From an uncultured Subdoligranulum sp. (GTDB lineage: Bacteria; Bacillota; Clostridia; Oscillospirales; Ruminococcaceae), in assembly GCA_904374465.1 (NCBI GenBank), contig CAJFFY010000004.1, forward strand, positions 32,167 through 96,166: DNA of 64,000 nt. The letters run 5' to 3'. The position numbers and the translations under genes were made by a program. The notes below the pieces were generated by a model that was not told the origin of the DNA, searched no databases, and saw only the letters and a list, made by a program, of their open reading frames with translations. Positions 34,380 to 42,725 of this stretch are shown piece by piece (positions within the stretch are counted from its first letter, which is position 1; every line of letters begins with the position of its first letter).

Positions 34380-34447
34380 GGAGACCTTCCTCTTGATTCC
34401 GGCCCGAAGGCCGCTGTTTTTTTCACTCTACCACATCCCGCCGCCCG

Positions 34448-34500
34448 TTGCAACCCGGGGCCCGCCATGGTATGATGAAAGATACGACACATACCATGGC
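34448..34500 (+). promoter_or_regulatory. Promoter of the Gfo/Idh gene overlapped by an 11-bp inverted repeat
   Basis: TTGCAA (34448-34453), 17-bp spacer, TATGAT (34471-34476) with TGG before it. GCCATGGTATG (34464-34474) and CATACCATGGC (34490-34500) are perfect inverted repeats with a 15-base gap, covering the -10 and the start site. This looks like a repressor operator. Confidence 0.7.
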
Positions 34501-34516
34501 AAGGAGGACATTCTGG

Positions 34517-35509
34517 ATGAAACTGGGAATCTTGGGGGCGGGGTTCATCGCCCATGTGATGGCCGACACGGTGCGGCGGATGCAGACGGCCGGCCACGGA
34601 GAAGTGGAATTGTACGCGGTGGCCGCCCGGGAGGAAGACCGGGCCCGGGACTTTGCCCGGCAGTACGGCATGCCCTGCGCCTTCGGCAGTTATGAGGCGA
34701 TGCTGCGGGATCCGGCGGTGGACTTTGTCTACATTGCCACGCCCCACTCCCACCATTACCGCCACATCAAGCTCTGCGTGGACCACGGCAAACCGGTCCT
34801 GTGCGAGAAGGCCTTCACCGTCAACGCCCGCCAGGCCGACGACGTGCTGCGGCGGGCCCGTGCCCGGGGCGTGCTGGTGACCGAGGCCATCTGGACCCGG
34901 TACCAGCCCATGCGCCGGATGCTGGATGAAGTGCTGCAAAGCGGCGTCATCGGCCGGCCGCAGCTGCTCACCGCCAACCTGGGCTACGCCATGACCCAGA
35001 ACCGGCGGATTGTGGACCCGGCCCTGGCCGGGGGTGCCCTGCTGGACGTGGGCGTCTACACCCTGAACTTTGCCGAGATGGTGTTTGGCCGGGCGGACGG
35101 CGTGCAGGGCCTTTGCACCAAGCACGAGACCGGGGTGGACCTGACCGACAGCATCACGCTGACCTGGGCGGACGGGCGCGCCGCCCACCTGACCGCCGCC
35201 GCCAACGCCGTGACCGACCGGTACGGTGCGGTGTACGGCACGGACGGCTACCTGCTGGTGGAGAACATCAACAACCCCCAGAAAATCACGGTGTTTGACG
35301 GCCACAACCGCCCGGTGCGGGAGCTTCCCTGCCCGCCCCAGCTGACCGGATACGAGTATGAGCTGCTGGAAACCGTCCGCTGCCTGGAACAGGGGCTGGT
35401 GGAATGCCCCTCCATGCCCCATGCCGAAACCGTACATATGATGGAGGTCATGGATCATCTGCGGGCCCAGATGGGCATTGTGTACCCCTGCGAAGCGGTG
35501 GACGCATAA
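34517..35509 (+). CDS. Gfo/Idh/MocA family oxidoreductase
   Basis: 330 residues. The NAD(P)-binding Rossmann motif GILGAGFIAH starts at residue 4, and CEKAFTVN is the conserved EKP-type lysine motif of this family. The C-terminal alpha/beta domain contains GGALLDVGVYTLNF. The start at 34517 has AAGGAGG at 34501-34507. Members oxidise or reduce sugars and inositols. It is divergent from the SGNH esterase and has its own terminator; sugar metabolism is probable, the exact substrate unknown. Confidence 0.9.
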   Translation: MKLGILGAGFIAHVMADTVRRMQTAGHGEVELYAVAAREEDRARDFARQYGMPCAFGSYEAMLRDPAVDFVYIATPHSHHYRHIKLCVDHGKPVLCEKAFTVNARQADDVLRRARARGVLVTEAIWTRYQPMRRMLDEVLQSGVIGRPQLLTANLGYAMTQNRRIVDPALAGGALLDVGVYTLNFAEMVFGRADGVQGLCTKHETGVDLTDSITLTWADGRAAHLTAAANAVTDRYGAVYGTDGYLLVENINNPQKITVFDGHNRPVRELPCPPQLTGYEYELLETVRCLEQGLVECPSMPHAETVHMMEVMDHLRAQMGIVYPCEAVDA

Positions 35510-35523
35510 CCTGACGTCACAAC

Positions 35524-35567
35524 AAAGCACCCCCGCACCGCGGCAACGCGGTGCGGGGGTGCTTTTT
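35524..35567. terminator. Bidirectional terminator between Gfo/Idh and glycerate kinase genes
   Basis: A perfect 19-bp stem between 35524-35542 and 35547-35565 with GCAA loop, T-run on the right and TTTGTTG on the minus side. Confidence 0.92.
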
Positions 35568-35581
35568 CTGTTGCTATGGAT

Positions 35582-36817
35582 TCATTCGTCCAGCAAGGCC
35601 ACCGCCACATCGTTGACGTTGGTGCCGGTGGGGCCGGTGATCAGCAGTCCGTCCACCGCGCGCAGGGCATGGTAGGCGTCGTTTTGCCGCAGCACGGTCA
35701 CCGGGTCCAGCCCCTTTTGCCGCAGCGCCTGCAGGGTGGAGCCGTCCACATAGCCGCCCGCCGCGTCGGTGGGACCGTCGGTGCCGTCCGACCCCACGCT
35801 GAACACCGCGGCGTTTTCCAACCCCTGCAGCCCGACGGCAGCCCCCAGCGCCAGTTCCTGGTTGCGGCCGCCCAACCCGTTGCCGGTCAGATGGACCACC
35901 GTCTCGCCGCCGGCCACAAAGGCCAGCCGCCGCCCGCTGCCCGCGTGGGTGCGCAGCACACTGGCCAGGAAGCGGCCTGCCTCCCGGGCCTCACAGTTCA
36001 GGCAGTCGGTGAGCAGCACCGTTTCATACCCCAGGGTGCGGCACTGGGCCGCTGCCGCGGCGCAGAGTTCCCGCACACTGCCGGTAACCCGGGTGGTCAC
36101 ATTGTCCAGCGTTTTGGGTGTTTCCCGGTCCAGCAATTCCCGCGCCAAGGGCGAAAGCCGCAGCCCGTACCGGGCCGCAATGGCCCGGGCCTGGGCGCAG
36201 GTGGAGGAATCGGGATAGGCCGGCCCGGAGGCGATCATATCCAGTGGGTCCCCCACAATGTCGGACAGGATGATACTGTAGACCTGCGCCGGGGCGCAGG
36301 CCTGGGCGAACCGTCCGCCCTTGACGCCGGACAACCGCTTGCGGATACAGTTGATTTCCACAATATCGGCCCCGCTGGCCAGCAGCTGGCGGGTAATGTC
36401 CTGCAATTCCGCGGCGGGCAGCAGCGGCTTTTCCAGCAGGGCGCTGCCTCCGCCCGACAGCAAAAACAGCACGGTATCGTCGGCGGTCAGGTTCCGCACC
36501 AGTTCCAGGGCGCGCTCGGTGGCGGCAAAGCCGTTCTCGTCGGGCACCGGGTGCCCGGCCTCGCAGCAGACCACGCCGGGGATGGACCCCCGCACATGGC
36601 CGTACTTGGTCACCACCAGGCCCCCGTCCACCCTGCCCAGAACCGCCACCGCGGCATGGGCCATCTGCCAGGCGGCCTTGCCCGCCGCCACCAGCAGCGT
36701 CCGCCCGGGGCCGGGGGTGAACCGCTCCAGGGCACGCTGCACGGCCCGGTCCGGCAGGACGGCCGTCAGACTGGCCGTGACAATGTCCAGGGCCTGTTCG
36801 TGCAGCTTGTGATTCAT
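35582..36817 (-). CDS. Glycerate 2-kinase (DUF4147/MOFRL family)
   Basis: 411 residues. An N-terminal DUF4147 domain has VAAGKAAWQMAHAA and LFLLSGGGSALL motifs, and a C-terminal MOFRL domain has VAGGETVVHLTGNGLGGRNQELAL and the SVGSDGTDGPTDAAGG segment (both quoted in part: GLGGRNQELAL, GSDGTDGPTDAAGG). The enzyme phosphorylates D-glycerate to 2-phosphoglycerate with ATP in the cytoplasm. It lies 33 bases after the FAD/rhodanese/reductase gene on the same strand and may share its transcript, though the two functions are not obviously related. Confidence 0.92.
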   Translation of the reverse strand: MNHKLHEQALDIVTASLTAVLPDRAVQRALERFTPGPGRTLLVAAGKAAWQMAHAAVAVLGRVDGGLVVTKYGHVRGSIPGVVCCEAGHPVPDENGFAATERALELVRNLTADDTVLFLLSGGGSALLEKPLLPAAELQDITRQLLASGADIVEINCIRKRLSGVKGGRFAQACAPAQVYSIILSDIVGDPLDMIASGPAYPDSSTCAQARAIAARYGLRLSPLARELLDRETPKTLDNVTTRVTGSVRELCAAAAAQCRTLGYETVLLTDCLNCEAREAGRFLASVLRTHAGSGRRLAFVAGGETVVHLTGNGLGGRNQELALGAAVGLQGLENAAVFSVGSDGTDGPTDAAGGYVDGSTLQALRQKGLDPVTVLRQNDAYHALRAVDGLLITGPTGTNVNDVAVALLDE

Positions 36818-36850
36818 AAAAACGCCTCCTTGGCGGTGTTGGGACGGACC

Positions 36851-39421
36851 TCAGCAGGTGGCGCCGCCCTTGACTTTCTTTTGCAGCACCGTTTCCTTGT
36901 CCACCGGGGCGGTGAGCAGTTTGTTCTGGACGTAGTCAAAGCCCAGCCGGTCGATGGTGTCGGCGAACCGCTCGCCGGTGATGCCCTCATCCCGGAAGAA
37001 GAGGATGGCCCGTTCCACGATGTCCAGTACTTCCTCCTCCGAAGTGAAGATTTTGTCCATGGGGTGGCCGTGGGCAATCCGCTTGCCCCAGCGGCCGCCC
37101 AGGTAGATCTTGTAGCCGTCGGTGAATTCCTCGGTGACGCCGAAGGGGCACTTGCCCTTGCAGCGGCCGCAGTGGTTGCAGGCGTCGGGATCGATGTGCA
37201 GCGTGCCGTCCTGCAGTTTGGCCACATGGATGGGGCAGTTGGCCTCCACCTGGCAGACCTTGCAGCCGCGGCACTTGGCAGGATCAATCAGGGGCACCCG
37301 CTGGCCCACAATGCCCAGGTCGTTCAGATCGGGCTTGACGCAGTTGTTGGGGCAGCCGCCCACGGCAATCTTGAACTTGTGGGGCAGCGTGACGTTGTGG
37401 TAGCCCAGATAGAACCGCTCGTGGAGCTTTTCGCTGAGGCCGAAGGAATCCAGCAGGCCGTACTGGCAGGTGGTCCCCTTGCAGGAGACGATGGGCCGTA
37501 CCAGCGAACCGGTACCGCCGGTCTGCAGGCCGGCATCGCCCAGGAAAGCCCGCAGCTCGTCCAGCTTGTCGTAGGGCACGCACTGGATTTCCAGCGTCAG
37601 GCGGGTGGTCATCGTCACCTCCCCGGAGCCGAACCGCTCGGCGGCTTCGGCAATGACCCGCTGTTCCTCCGCCGTGATCTTGCCGTTGCGGGTGATGACC
37701 CGGATGTTGAACCGGTCGGGGTAGCGCTTGTCCTGCAGGCAGCCCAGTGCCTTGACCCGCTTGATCTCCTCGGGCGGGATGGTACCGTGGAAGGCCACCT
37801 TGACCTGGTTGAAGGTCAGGCCGCCCTCCAGCACCCGGGTGTGGGTGTAACCGAAGGCCTTGAGCCGGTTCTGGAGGAAGTACCCCCGCTTGCCCCGGGC
37901 GCAGACCAGCAGCAGTTTGGCGTCCTTGTCGATGCCTTCCAGGGGACCGGTGACGGCGGCAAGGTTGATCCACTTGGCCCCCGGGATGGACGCCTGGGGC
38001 AGCACGTCGATGACCTGGTAGTCGGCGGCGGCTCCGGCGGCATACTCCGCCGGGGTGAAGGTTTCAAAGATGCCGGCCAATTTGTTTTCCAGAATGTAGC
38101 AGGCCTGCACGAAGGGATGGATGGCCGTGGAGAAGGGTGGTGCATAGGCAAGGTCCAGCGTGTCGAAGTCCTCCAGCCGGGCGCCCAGGGCGATGCCGGT
38201 GACGGCAATGTCCACCATCTTGTCCACCGCGCCGGCACCCAGTACCTGGATGCCCAGCAGTTTGTGGGTGGTGCGGTCGGCCAGCAGCTTGGTGAGGAAG
38301 ATGTCGGCACCGGGATAGTAGTGGGCCTTGTCGTCGGTGACGCAGACCACGCTCACCGGGTCAAACCCGGCATCCTTTGCCTGGGCCTCGGTCAGGCCGG
38401 TGCGCCCGGCGCAGAGGTTGTCCAGCAGTTTGACGACGCCGGTGCCCAGGCAGCCGCCGTAGGGGCTTGGCTCCCCCGACAGGTTGCGGGCCAGGCAGCG
38501 GCCGGTGAGGTTGGCGGTGGAACCCATGGCCGACCACTGGGGTTTGCCGGTGAGGGCATTGTGCACCATGGCGCAGTCGCCCACGGCGTAGACGTCGGGC
38601 AGGTTGGTGGCCTGTTTGTCGTCCACCAGGATGGCCCCCTTGACCATCTCGAGGCCGGTGCCCTGCAAAAAGGCCGTGGCCGGGCGGATGCCGATGGCCA
38701 GCACCACCAGATCCGCCGGCAGGGTGCCGCCGTCGGTGGTCGCCCCGGCGGCCCGGTCGGTGCCGGTGATGCCCTGCAGCGCGGTACCGGTGAGCACCCG
38801 CACCCCCTTGGCCTGGAGCTGCCGCTTGACATACCCGGCCATTTCGGGGTCAAAGATGTTGGGCATGAGCTGGGACGCCATGTCCACCACCGTCACCGAC
38901 AGGCCCTTGGCCAGCAGGTTTTCGGCCACTTCCAGGCCGATGAAACCGCCGCCCACCACCACGGCCCGGCGGCAGCCGTTCTGCTCGGCCCAGGCCCGGG
39001 CGGCAATGGCGTCGTCCGGCGTGCGCATCTTGAAGACGCCGGGCAACCCCGTGCCGGGCACGTCGGGCACAAAGGGCTCGGCGCCCACCGCCAGGATCAG
39101 CTTGTCATAGGCTTCGGTCTGTTCGGCGCCGGTGTCGGTATCCCGCAGAGTGACGGTCCGGGCCGAGGCATCCAGGGCCACCGCCTCCTTCCCGGTATGT
39201 ACCTCCACCCGGGTGAGGCCCGCGTATTTCTGGGGCGTGTTGACGATCAGATCCTCCCGGGTTTCGATGCTGCCGCCCAGATAGTAGGGCAGGCCGCAGC
39301 CCGCGTAGGAGATATCCTTGCCTTTGGAGTACATTACCACCTGGGCATCGGGCTGTTCCCGCTTGAGTTTGGCTGCTGCCTTGGTGCCGGCAGCCACGCC
39401 GCCGATGACGAGTATTTTCAT
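36851..39421 (-). CDS. CoA-disulfide-reductase/rhodanese/sulfite-reductase fusion protein
   Basis: 856 residues with four modules in order. First, a pyridine nucleotide-disulfide oxidoreductase of the CoADR/NADH-polysulfide type (1 to about 445; FAD motif GGVAAGTKAA, active cysteine C42 in SYAGCGLPYY). Second, a rhodanese domain (about 455-530) with active Cys loop CARGKRG. Third, a nitrite/sulfite-reductase half-domain and siroheme/4Fe-4S region (about 550-700; CKGTTCQYG and GGCPNNCVKPD). Fourth, an 8Fe-ferredoxin segment (CRGCKVCQVEANC and CNHCGRCKGKCPFG). The start at 39421 has AAGGAGG 7 bases upstream. It likely moves electrons from NAD(P)H to sulfur, sulfite or polysulfide in the cytoplasm. 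The fusion, rather than its parts, is what is unusual. Confidence 0.88.
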   Translation of the reverse strand: MKILVIGGVAAGTKAAAKLKREQPDAQVVMYSKGKDISYAGCGLPYYLGGSIETREDLIVNTPQKYAGLTRVEVHTGKEAVALDASARTVTLRDTDTGAEQTEAYDKLILAVGAEPFVPDVPGTGLPGVFKMRTPDDAIAARAWAEQNGCRRAVVVGGGFIGLEVAENLLAKGLSVTVVDMASQLMPNIFDPEMAGYVKRQLQAKGVRVLTGTALQGITGTDRAAGATTDGGTLPADLVVLAIGIRPATAFLQGTGLEMVKGAILVDDKQATNLPDVYAVGDCAMVHNALTGKPQWSAMGSTANLTGRCLARNLSGEPSPYGGCLGTGVVKLLDNLCAGRTGLTEAQAKDAGFDPVSVVCVTDDKAHYYPGADIFLTKLLADRTTHKLLGIQVLGAGAVDKMVDIAVTGIALGARLEDFDTLDLAYAPPFSTAIHPFVQACYILENKLAGIFETFTPAEYAAGAAADYQVIDVLPQASIPGAKWINLAAVTGPLEGIDKDAKLLLVCARGKRGYFLQNRLKAFGYTHTRVLEGGLTFNQVKVAFHGTIPPEEIKRVKALGCLQDKRYPDRFNIRVITRNGKITAEEQRVIAEAAERFGSGEVTMTTRLTLEIQCVPYDKLDELRAFLGDAGLQTGGTGSLVRPIVSCKGTTCQYGLLDSFGLSEKLHERFYLGYHNVTLPHKFKIAVGGCPNNCVKPDLNDLGIVGQRVPLIDPAKCRGCKVCQVEANCPIHVAKLQDGTLHIDPDACNHCGRCKGKCPFGVTEEFTDGYKIYLGGRWGKRIAHGHPMDKIFTSEEEVLDIVERAILFFRDEGITGERFADTIDRLGFDYVQNKLLTAPVDKETVLQKKVKGGATC

Positions 39422-39504
39422 AGATCTGCCTCCTTCCGGAGTGCCCGCAGACACCTCGATGTACGTTGTTGTCTGCCTGTTGCCGGACTTTTGATTCTAG
39501 TAAA

Positions 39505-39533
39505 AGCATACTCCTGCCCGGGCACCGCGTCAA
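39505..39533 (-). promoter_or_regulatory. Promoter of the reductase fusion gene
   Basis: On the minus strand TTGACG (39528-39533), 17-bp spacer, TATGCT (39505-39510). The leader holds a hairpin, GCAGACA...TGTCTGC, about 20 bases before the ribosome binding site. Confidence 0.8.
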
Positions 39534-39635
39534 CAAAAAAGCGGTCATTTTTTGGGTTTTCTTCCAATTTTTTCTTTGTGTTTTCCTTTTTTCTTGTGCA
39601 AAAGAGCATTGCCCCCTTGGTTCCCGGTGCAAAAG

Positions 39636-39662
39636 AGAAAACCTTCCACCAGGGGTGGAAGG
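39636..39662 (-). terminator. Terminator of the GntR gene
   Basis: CCTTCCACC (39642-39650) and GGTGGAAGG (39654-39662) with a 3-base loop; TTTTCTCTTTT follows on the minus strand. Confidence 0.85.
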
Positions 39663-39684
39663 CTGGGCCGCTGTATGCAAATTT

Positions 39685-40407
39685 TCAGCAATGTACTTCG
39701 ATCAGAAAGCGACTGCTGCCGGCGGGGTAGTAGCTTTCGGTGTATTCGATGGGACGCCCGGAAACCATCCGTCCCACGGATGTGATGTAGATGGTGGGTT
39801 CAAAAGGGCTGATCTCCAGGCGAGCCGCCACTTCCTCCGGCGGAGGCACCACTTCCAGCTGGCGGCTGGCGTGGCGCACCTCCAGATGCCGCTCCGACAA
39901 CACCGCATAAAAGGAAAGGTCGGTAAAATCCAGCTGGTCCATATCCGCAAAGAGTTTGTGGGGCACGTACACCGTGGTGTACACCACCGGGGCGTTGTTA
40001 TGGTATCCTTCCAGATGCCGCAGCCGCACCAGCCGGGTCACCCGGGCCCCCAAAGGCAGCTCCAGGGCGTGGGCCACCGGCTCAGCGGCCCGCTCCTGCC
40101 CGATATAGAGTACCCGGGTGCGCACGGTGCGATGGTTTTTTTCGCTCTCGGCCCGGTAGCCCGTGACAAAACGGGTGGACTCATGCACCACCTTGGGTTC
40201 GGCGGCAAAGGTGCCCTTTCCCTTGATGCGCACGATCAGTCCTTCCCGCGTCAGCGTGTCCAGCGCCTGCCGCAGGGTGGGACGGCTGACGCCCAACAGG
40301 GCGCACAACTCATTTTCGGTGGGGATCTGGCTGCCCACCGCATATTCCCCCGACAAAATCCTGGCACGGATATATTCTGCCGCCTGTTCATGCAATGCTT
40401 TGCCCAT
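39685..40407 (-). CDS. GntR-family (HutC/UTRA type) transcription regulator
   Basis: 240 residues. The winged helix-turn-helix (about 5-70) reads IPTENELCALLGVSRPTLRQALDTL, quoted as ENELCALLGVSRPTLRQAL. The UTRA effector domain follows (about 90-235) and ends GRPIEYTESYYP. UTRA domains bind phosphosugars or similar small molecules. It has its own terminator, and its promoter is probably TGGACG-N18-TAAGAT (40473-40502 on the minus strand). The divergent neighbour is the ATP-grasp operon 340 bases away, which it may control. Confidence 0.9.
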   Translation of the reverse strand: MGKALHEQAAEYIRARILSGEYAVGSQIPTENELCALLGVSRPTLRQALDTLTREGLIVRIKGKGTFAAEPKVVHESTRFVTGYRAESEKNHRTVRTRVLYIGQERAAEPVAHALELPLGARVTRLVRLRHLEGYHNNAPVVYTTVYVPHKLFADMDQLDFTDLSFYAVLSERHLEVRHASRQLEVVPPPEEVAARLEISPFEPTIYITSVGRMVSGRPIEYTESYYPAGSSRFLIEVHC

Positions 40408-40645
40408 TCTGCCTGCTTCCTTTCTGTCTGAATGCAGGGGGCCGCCTCTGCCCGGTCCCTTGCCTTACCTGTATCTTACCATACCGCGCCCCCCTGCGTC
40501 CATGGCTTTTCGGCCTTTGCGCCCGGACCGGCGGGCCCGCATTTGCCCCGCCGACGGCGTGCGGGATGGCACGACAGCATATATGCACTACTCCTCCCGC
40601 AAAATCCGTCCCGGTAAAATCCGCGCCGCGCGGCACAATTTTTTC
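40408..40645. other. Intergenic stretch upstream of the GntR gene
   Basis: About 240 bases without a gene I can support. It holds the probable GntR promoter (40473-40502, minus), a GCATATATGC palindrome at 40578-40587, and GTCTGAATGCAG at 40426-40437, which occurs again at 40698-40709 in the attenuator of the divergent operon. Nothing else is recognised. Confidence 0.5.
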
Positions 40646-40733
40646 TTGACGGGCGGACCGGAAAACACTATAATAAATAGCAAAACAGGACAAGGACGTC
40701 TGAATGCAGCGCCCTTGCCCTGTTTTTTTAGTT
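40646..40733 (+). promoter_or_regulatory. Promoter followed at once by an intrinsic terminator (attenuator)
   Basis: TTGACG (40646-40651), 17-bp spacer, TATAAT (40669-40674). Transcription should start near 40681. AAACAGGACAAGG (from 40683) pairs with CCTTGCCCTGTTT (ends about 40727) with one mismatch, followed by a long T-run to 40733. The transcript would end after about 50 bases unless it reads through, 14-26 bases before the next start codon. A small ORF start with AAGGA 7 bases before ATG 40704 lies inside the stem-loop. Confidence 0.75.
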
Positions 40734-40758
40734 TTTTGGTACCAGGATGGTGATTGGC

Positions 40759-42072
40759 ATGGAAGACCTGATCCGCCACGCAGAGCAGATCAACCGCCAG
40801 CTGGCCCGTCACGGGGTCAAGTTCGGCATTTACAAAAACGGCACTTTCAAGGAACGGCTGTTCCCCTTCGACGCAATTCCCCGGGTGATCACCGCCACCG
40901 AGTGGGAGACCCTCTCCCGGGGGTTGACCCAGCGGGTGCGGGCGCTGAACCTTTTTTTGCGGGATATCTACGGCGAGAAGAAGATTCTGGCCGACGGAGT
41001 GGTGCCGGAAGAATTTGTCTACCGTTCCCCCGGGTACCTGACCCAGTGCGAGGGCATTGTGCCCCCGGGCGGCATCTACAGCCATATTTCCGGCATTGAC
41101 CTGGTCAAGGGCAAGGACGGCAACTGGTATGTGCTGGAGGACAACCTGCGGATTCCTTCCGGCGCATCCTACCCGCTGATCGCCCGTCGGCTCTGCCGCC
41201 GGTGCAGCTCCGACACCTTCCGGCACAACGCCGTGGCGGACAACCGCCAGTACGGCGAATTGCTGCGCCGCACCCTGGACAGCGTGAACACCGGCGGCAT
41301 CAACGTGGTGTTCACCCCGGGGCGGTACAACGCCGCTTACTTTGAACACGCCTTTTTGGCCGAGCAGTCCGGCGCCGTGCTGGCCGAGGCCGGGGACCTG
41401 TATGTGCGGGACGATGTGCTGTACTACCGGGCCACCCACGGGGACTGCCGGGTGGGCGCGCTTTACCGCCGGGTGTCCGACGAGTATATGGACCCGCTGG
41501 CCTTTGAGCCTTCCTCGCTGATCGGCATCCCCAACCTGATGGCCGCCTACCGGGCGGGCAACGTGGCGGTGGTCAACGCCTTTGGCAACGGCGCCGCCGA
41601 CGACAAGGGCATCTACTACTTTGTGCCCAAGATGGTGCGCTATTACCTGGGCGAGGAAGCCATTCTGCACAACGCCCCCACCTACCTGCCCTTCTATGAG
41701 GAGGACCGCCGCTATGTGCTGGACCACCTGGATAGCCTGGTGATCAAGGATGTGGCCGAGGCCGGGGGCTACGGCGTCGTGTTCGGCAGCAAGCTGAGCC
41801 GGGCGGAACTGGACAAGATGCGGGATACCATCCTGGCCCAGCCCCGGCGGTTCATCGCCCAGGAGGTCATCGACTTTGAGGACCTGCCCATCATGGAGGG
41901 CAGCGACCGGGTGGAGCGCAAGGCCGATCTGCGCGCCTTTGTGCTGTCCGGTGCCCAGGAAACCGTGGCCTGGCCCAGCGGGCTGACGCGGTTTTCCCGC
42001 AATCCCGACAGTTTCATCGTCAACTCGTCACAAGGAGGAGGTTTCAAGGATACATGGGTCCTGTCACATTGA
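40759..42072 (+). CDS. Circularly permuted type 2 ATP-grasp protein (DUF404/DUF407)
   Basis: 437 residues from ATG 40759 (GGTGAT 4 bases upstream); ATG at 40747 in the same frame is possible. Recognised by family-wide motifs: FGIYKNGTFKERLFPFD, SGIDLVKGKDGNWYVLEDNLRIPSGASYPL (quoted from LEDNLRIPSGASYPL), LTPGRYN-like VVFTPGRYNAAYFEH, ADDKGIYYFVPKM and SSQGGGFKDTW at the end. Such permuted ATP-grasp proteins are predicted peptide or amide ligases. It starts a five-gene operon with alpha-E, transglutaminase and two M14-type genes; the alpha-E gene overlaps its end by 19 bases. Substrate and product are unknown. Confidence 0.88.
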   Translation: MEDLIRHAEQINRQLARHGVKFGIYKNGTFKERLFPFDAIPRVITATEWETLSRGLTQRVRALNLFLRDIYGEKKILADGVVPEEFVYRSPGYLTQCEGIVPPGGIYSHISGIDLVKGKDGNWYVLEDNLRIPSGASYPLIARRLCRRCSSDTFRHNAVADNRQYGELLRRTLDSVNTGGINVVFTPGRYNAAYFEHAFLAEQSGAVLAEAGDLYVRDDVLYYRATHGDCRVGALYRRVSDEYMDPLAFEPSSLIGIPNLMAAYRAGNVAVVNAFGNGAADDKGIYYFVPKMVRYYLGEEAILHNAPTYLPFYEEDRRYVLDHLDSLVIKDVAEAGGYGVVFGSKLSRAELDKMRDTILAQPRRFIAQEVIDFEDLPIMEGSDRVERKADLRAFVLSGAQETVAWPSGLTRFSRNPDSFIVNSSQGGGFKDTWVLSH

Positions 42073-42725
42073 GCAAACAAAACCGGCTGTTCTGGCTGGG
42101 TCGCTACGCCGAGCGGGTGTATGTGACCACACAATTCCTGATGCAGTTCTACGACGCCCTGCTGGACAGCACCGCCCCCGATTACGCCGACTTCTGCCGC
42201 CGGCTGGGGGCCGAAAACGTCTACCGGGATGCCGAGGATTTCTGCCGCCGGTACCTGTTTGACGGCAACCAGCCCTGCTCGGTGCGGGCCAGCATGGACG
42301 CCCTGCTGGGCAACGGCATGGTGCTGCGGGAGACCATCACCTCCCCCACCCTGTCCTATTTGCAGCTGGCGGACAGTGCCATGGACCTGGCCAGCCGCAG
42401 CGAGGCCCCCGGGGTGGAGCTGCAGTGGGTGCTGGACGACATCATGGCCTTCCGGGGCAGCTTTGACGAGGCGGTGGACCTGGACGGGGTGCGCAACATC
42501 ACCAAGACGGGCGGCACGGTGGAGCGGCTGAGCCTGATGCTGCGGCTGGACTGGCAGACCGACCGGCTGCGCCAGGAGATGCGCAAGCTGCTCAACCGGC
42601 TGTACAAAACCGACCTGAACGCCGAACCGAAAGCCCTGCAGACCATCACCGCCTACGCCCTTGAGGAGGCCGACGTTCCGGCGCCCCAACTGCTGCACAG
42701 CGTGGAAGGACTGTTTGTGGTATGA
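42054..42725 (+). CDS. Alpha-E domain protein
   Basis: 223 residues, predicted all-helical. It begins LSKQNRLFWLGRYAERVY, the alpha-E signature, and contains VLRETITSPTLSYLQLA and KTGGTVERLSLMLRLDW. The length is in the range of shorter Firmicute members. Alpha-E proteins accompany the permuted ATP-grasp and transglutaminase proteins in many bacteria, in predicted peptide synthesis or modification systems; no activity has been shown to my knowledge. It overlaps the ATP-grasp gene by 19 bases and the transglutaminase gene by 4 (ATGA). Confidence 0.85.
   Translation: MGPVTLSKQNRLFWLGRYAERVYVTTQFLMQFYDALLDSTAPDYADFCRRLGAENVYRDAEDFCRRYLFDGNQPCSVRASMDALLGNGMVLRETITSPTLSYLQLADSAMDLASRSEAPGVELQWVLDDIMAFRGSFDEAVDLDGVRNITKTGGTVERLSLMLRLDWQTDRLRQEMRKLLNRLYKTDLNAEPKALQTITAYALEEADVPAPQLLHSVEGLFVV

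Noticed and set aside
42054..42725. Alpha-E gene as a further truncated gene, because it is 223 residues
   Set aside because: Start, end and internal motifs run without a jump and neighbours overlap at both ends; shorter members appear normal in Firmicutes.
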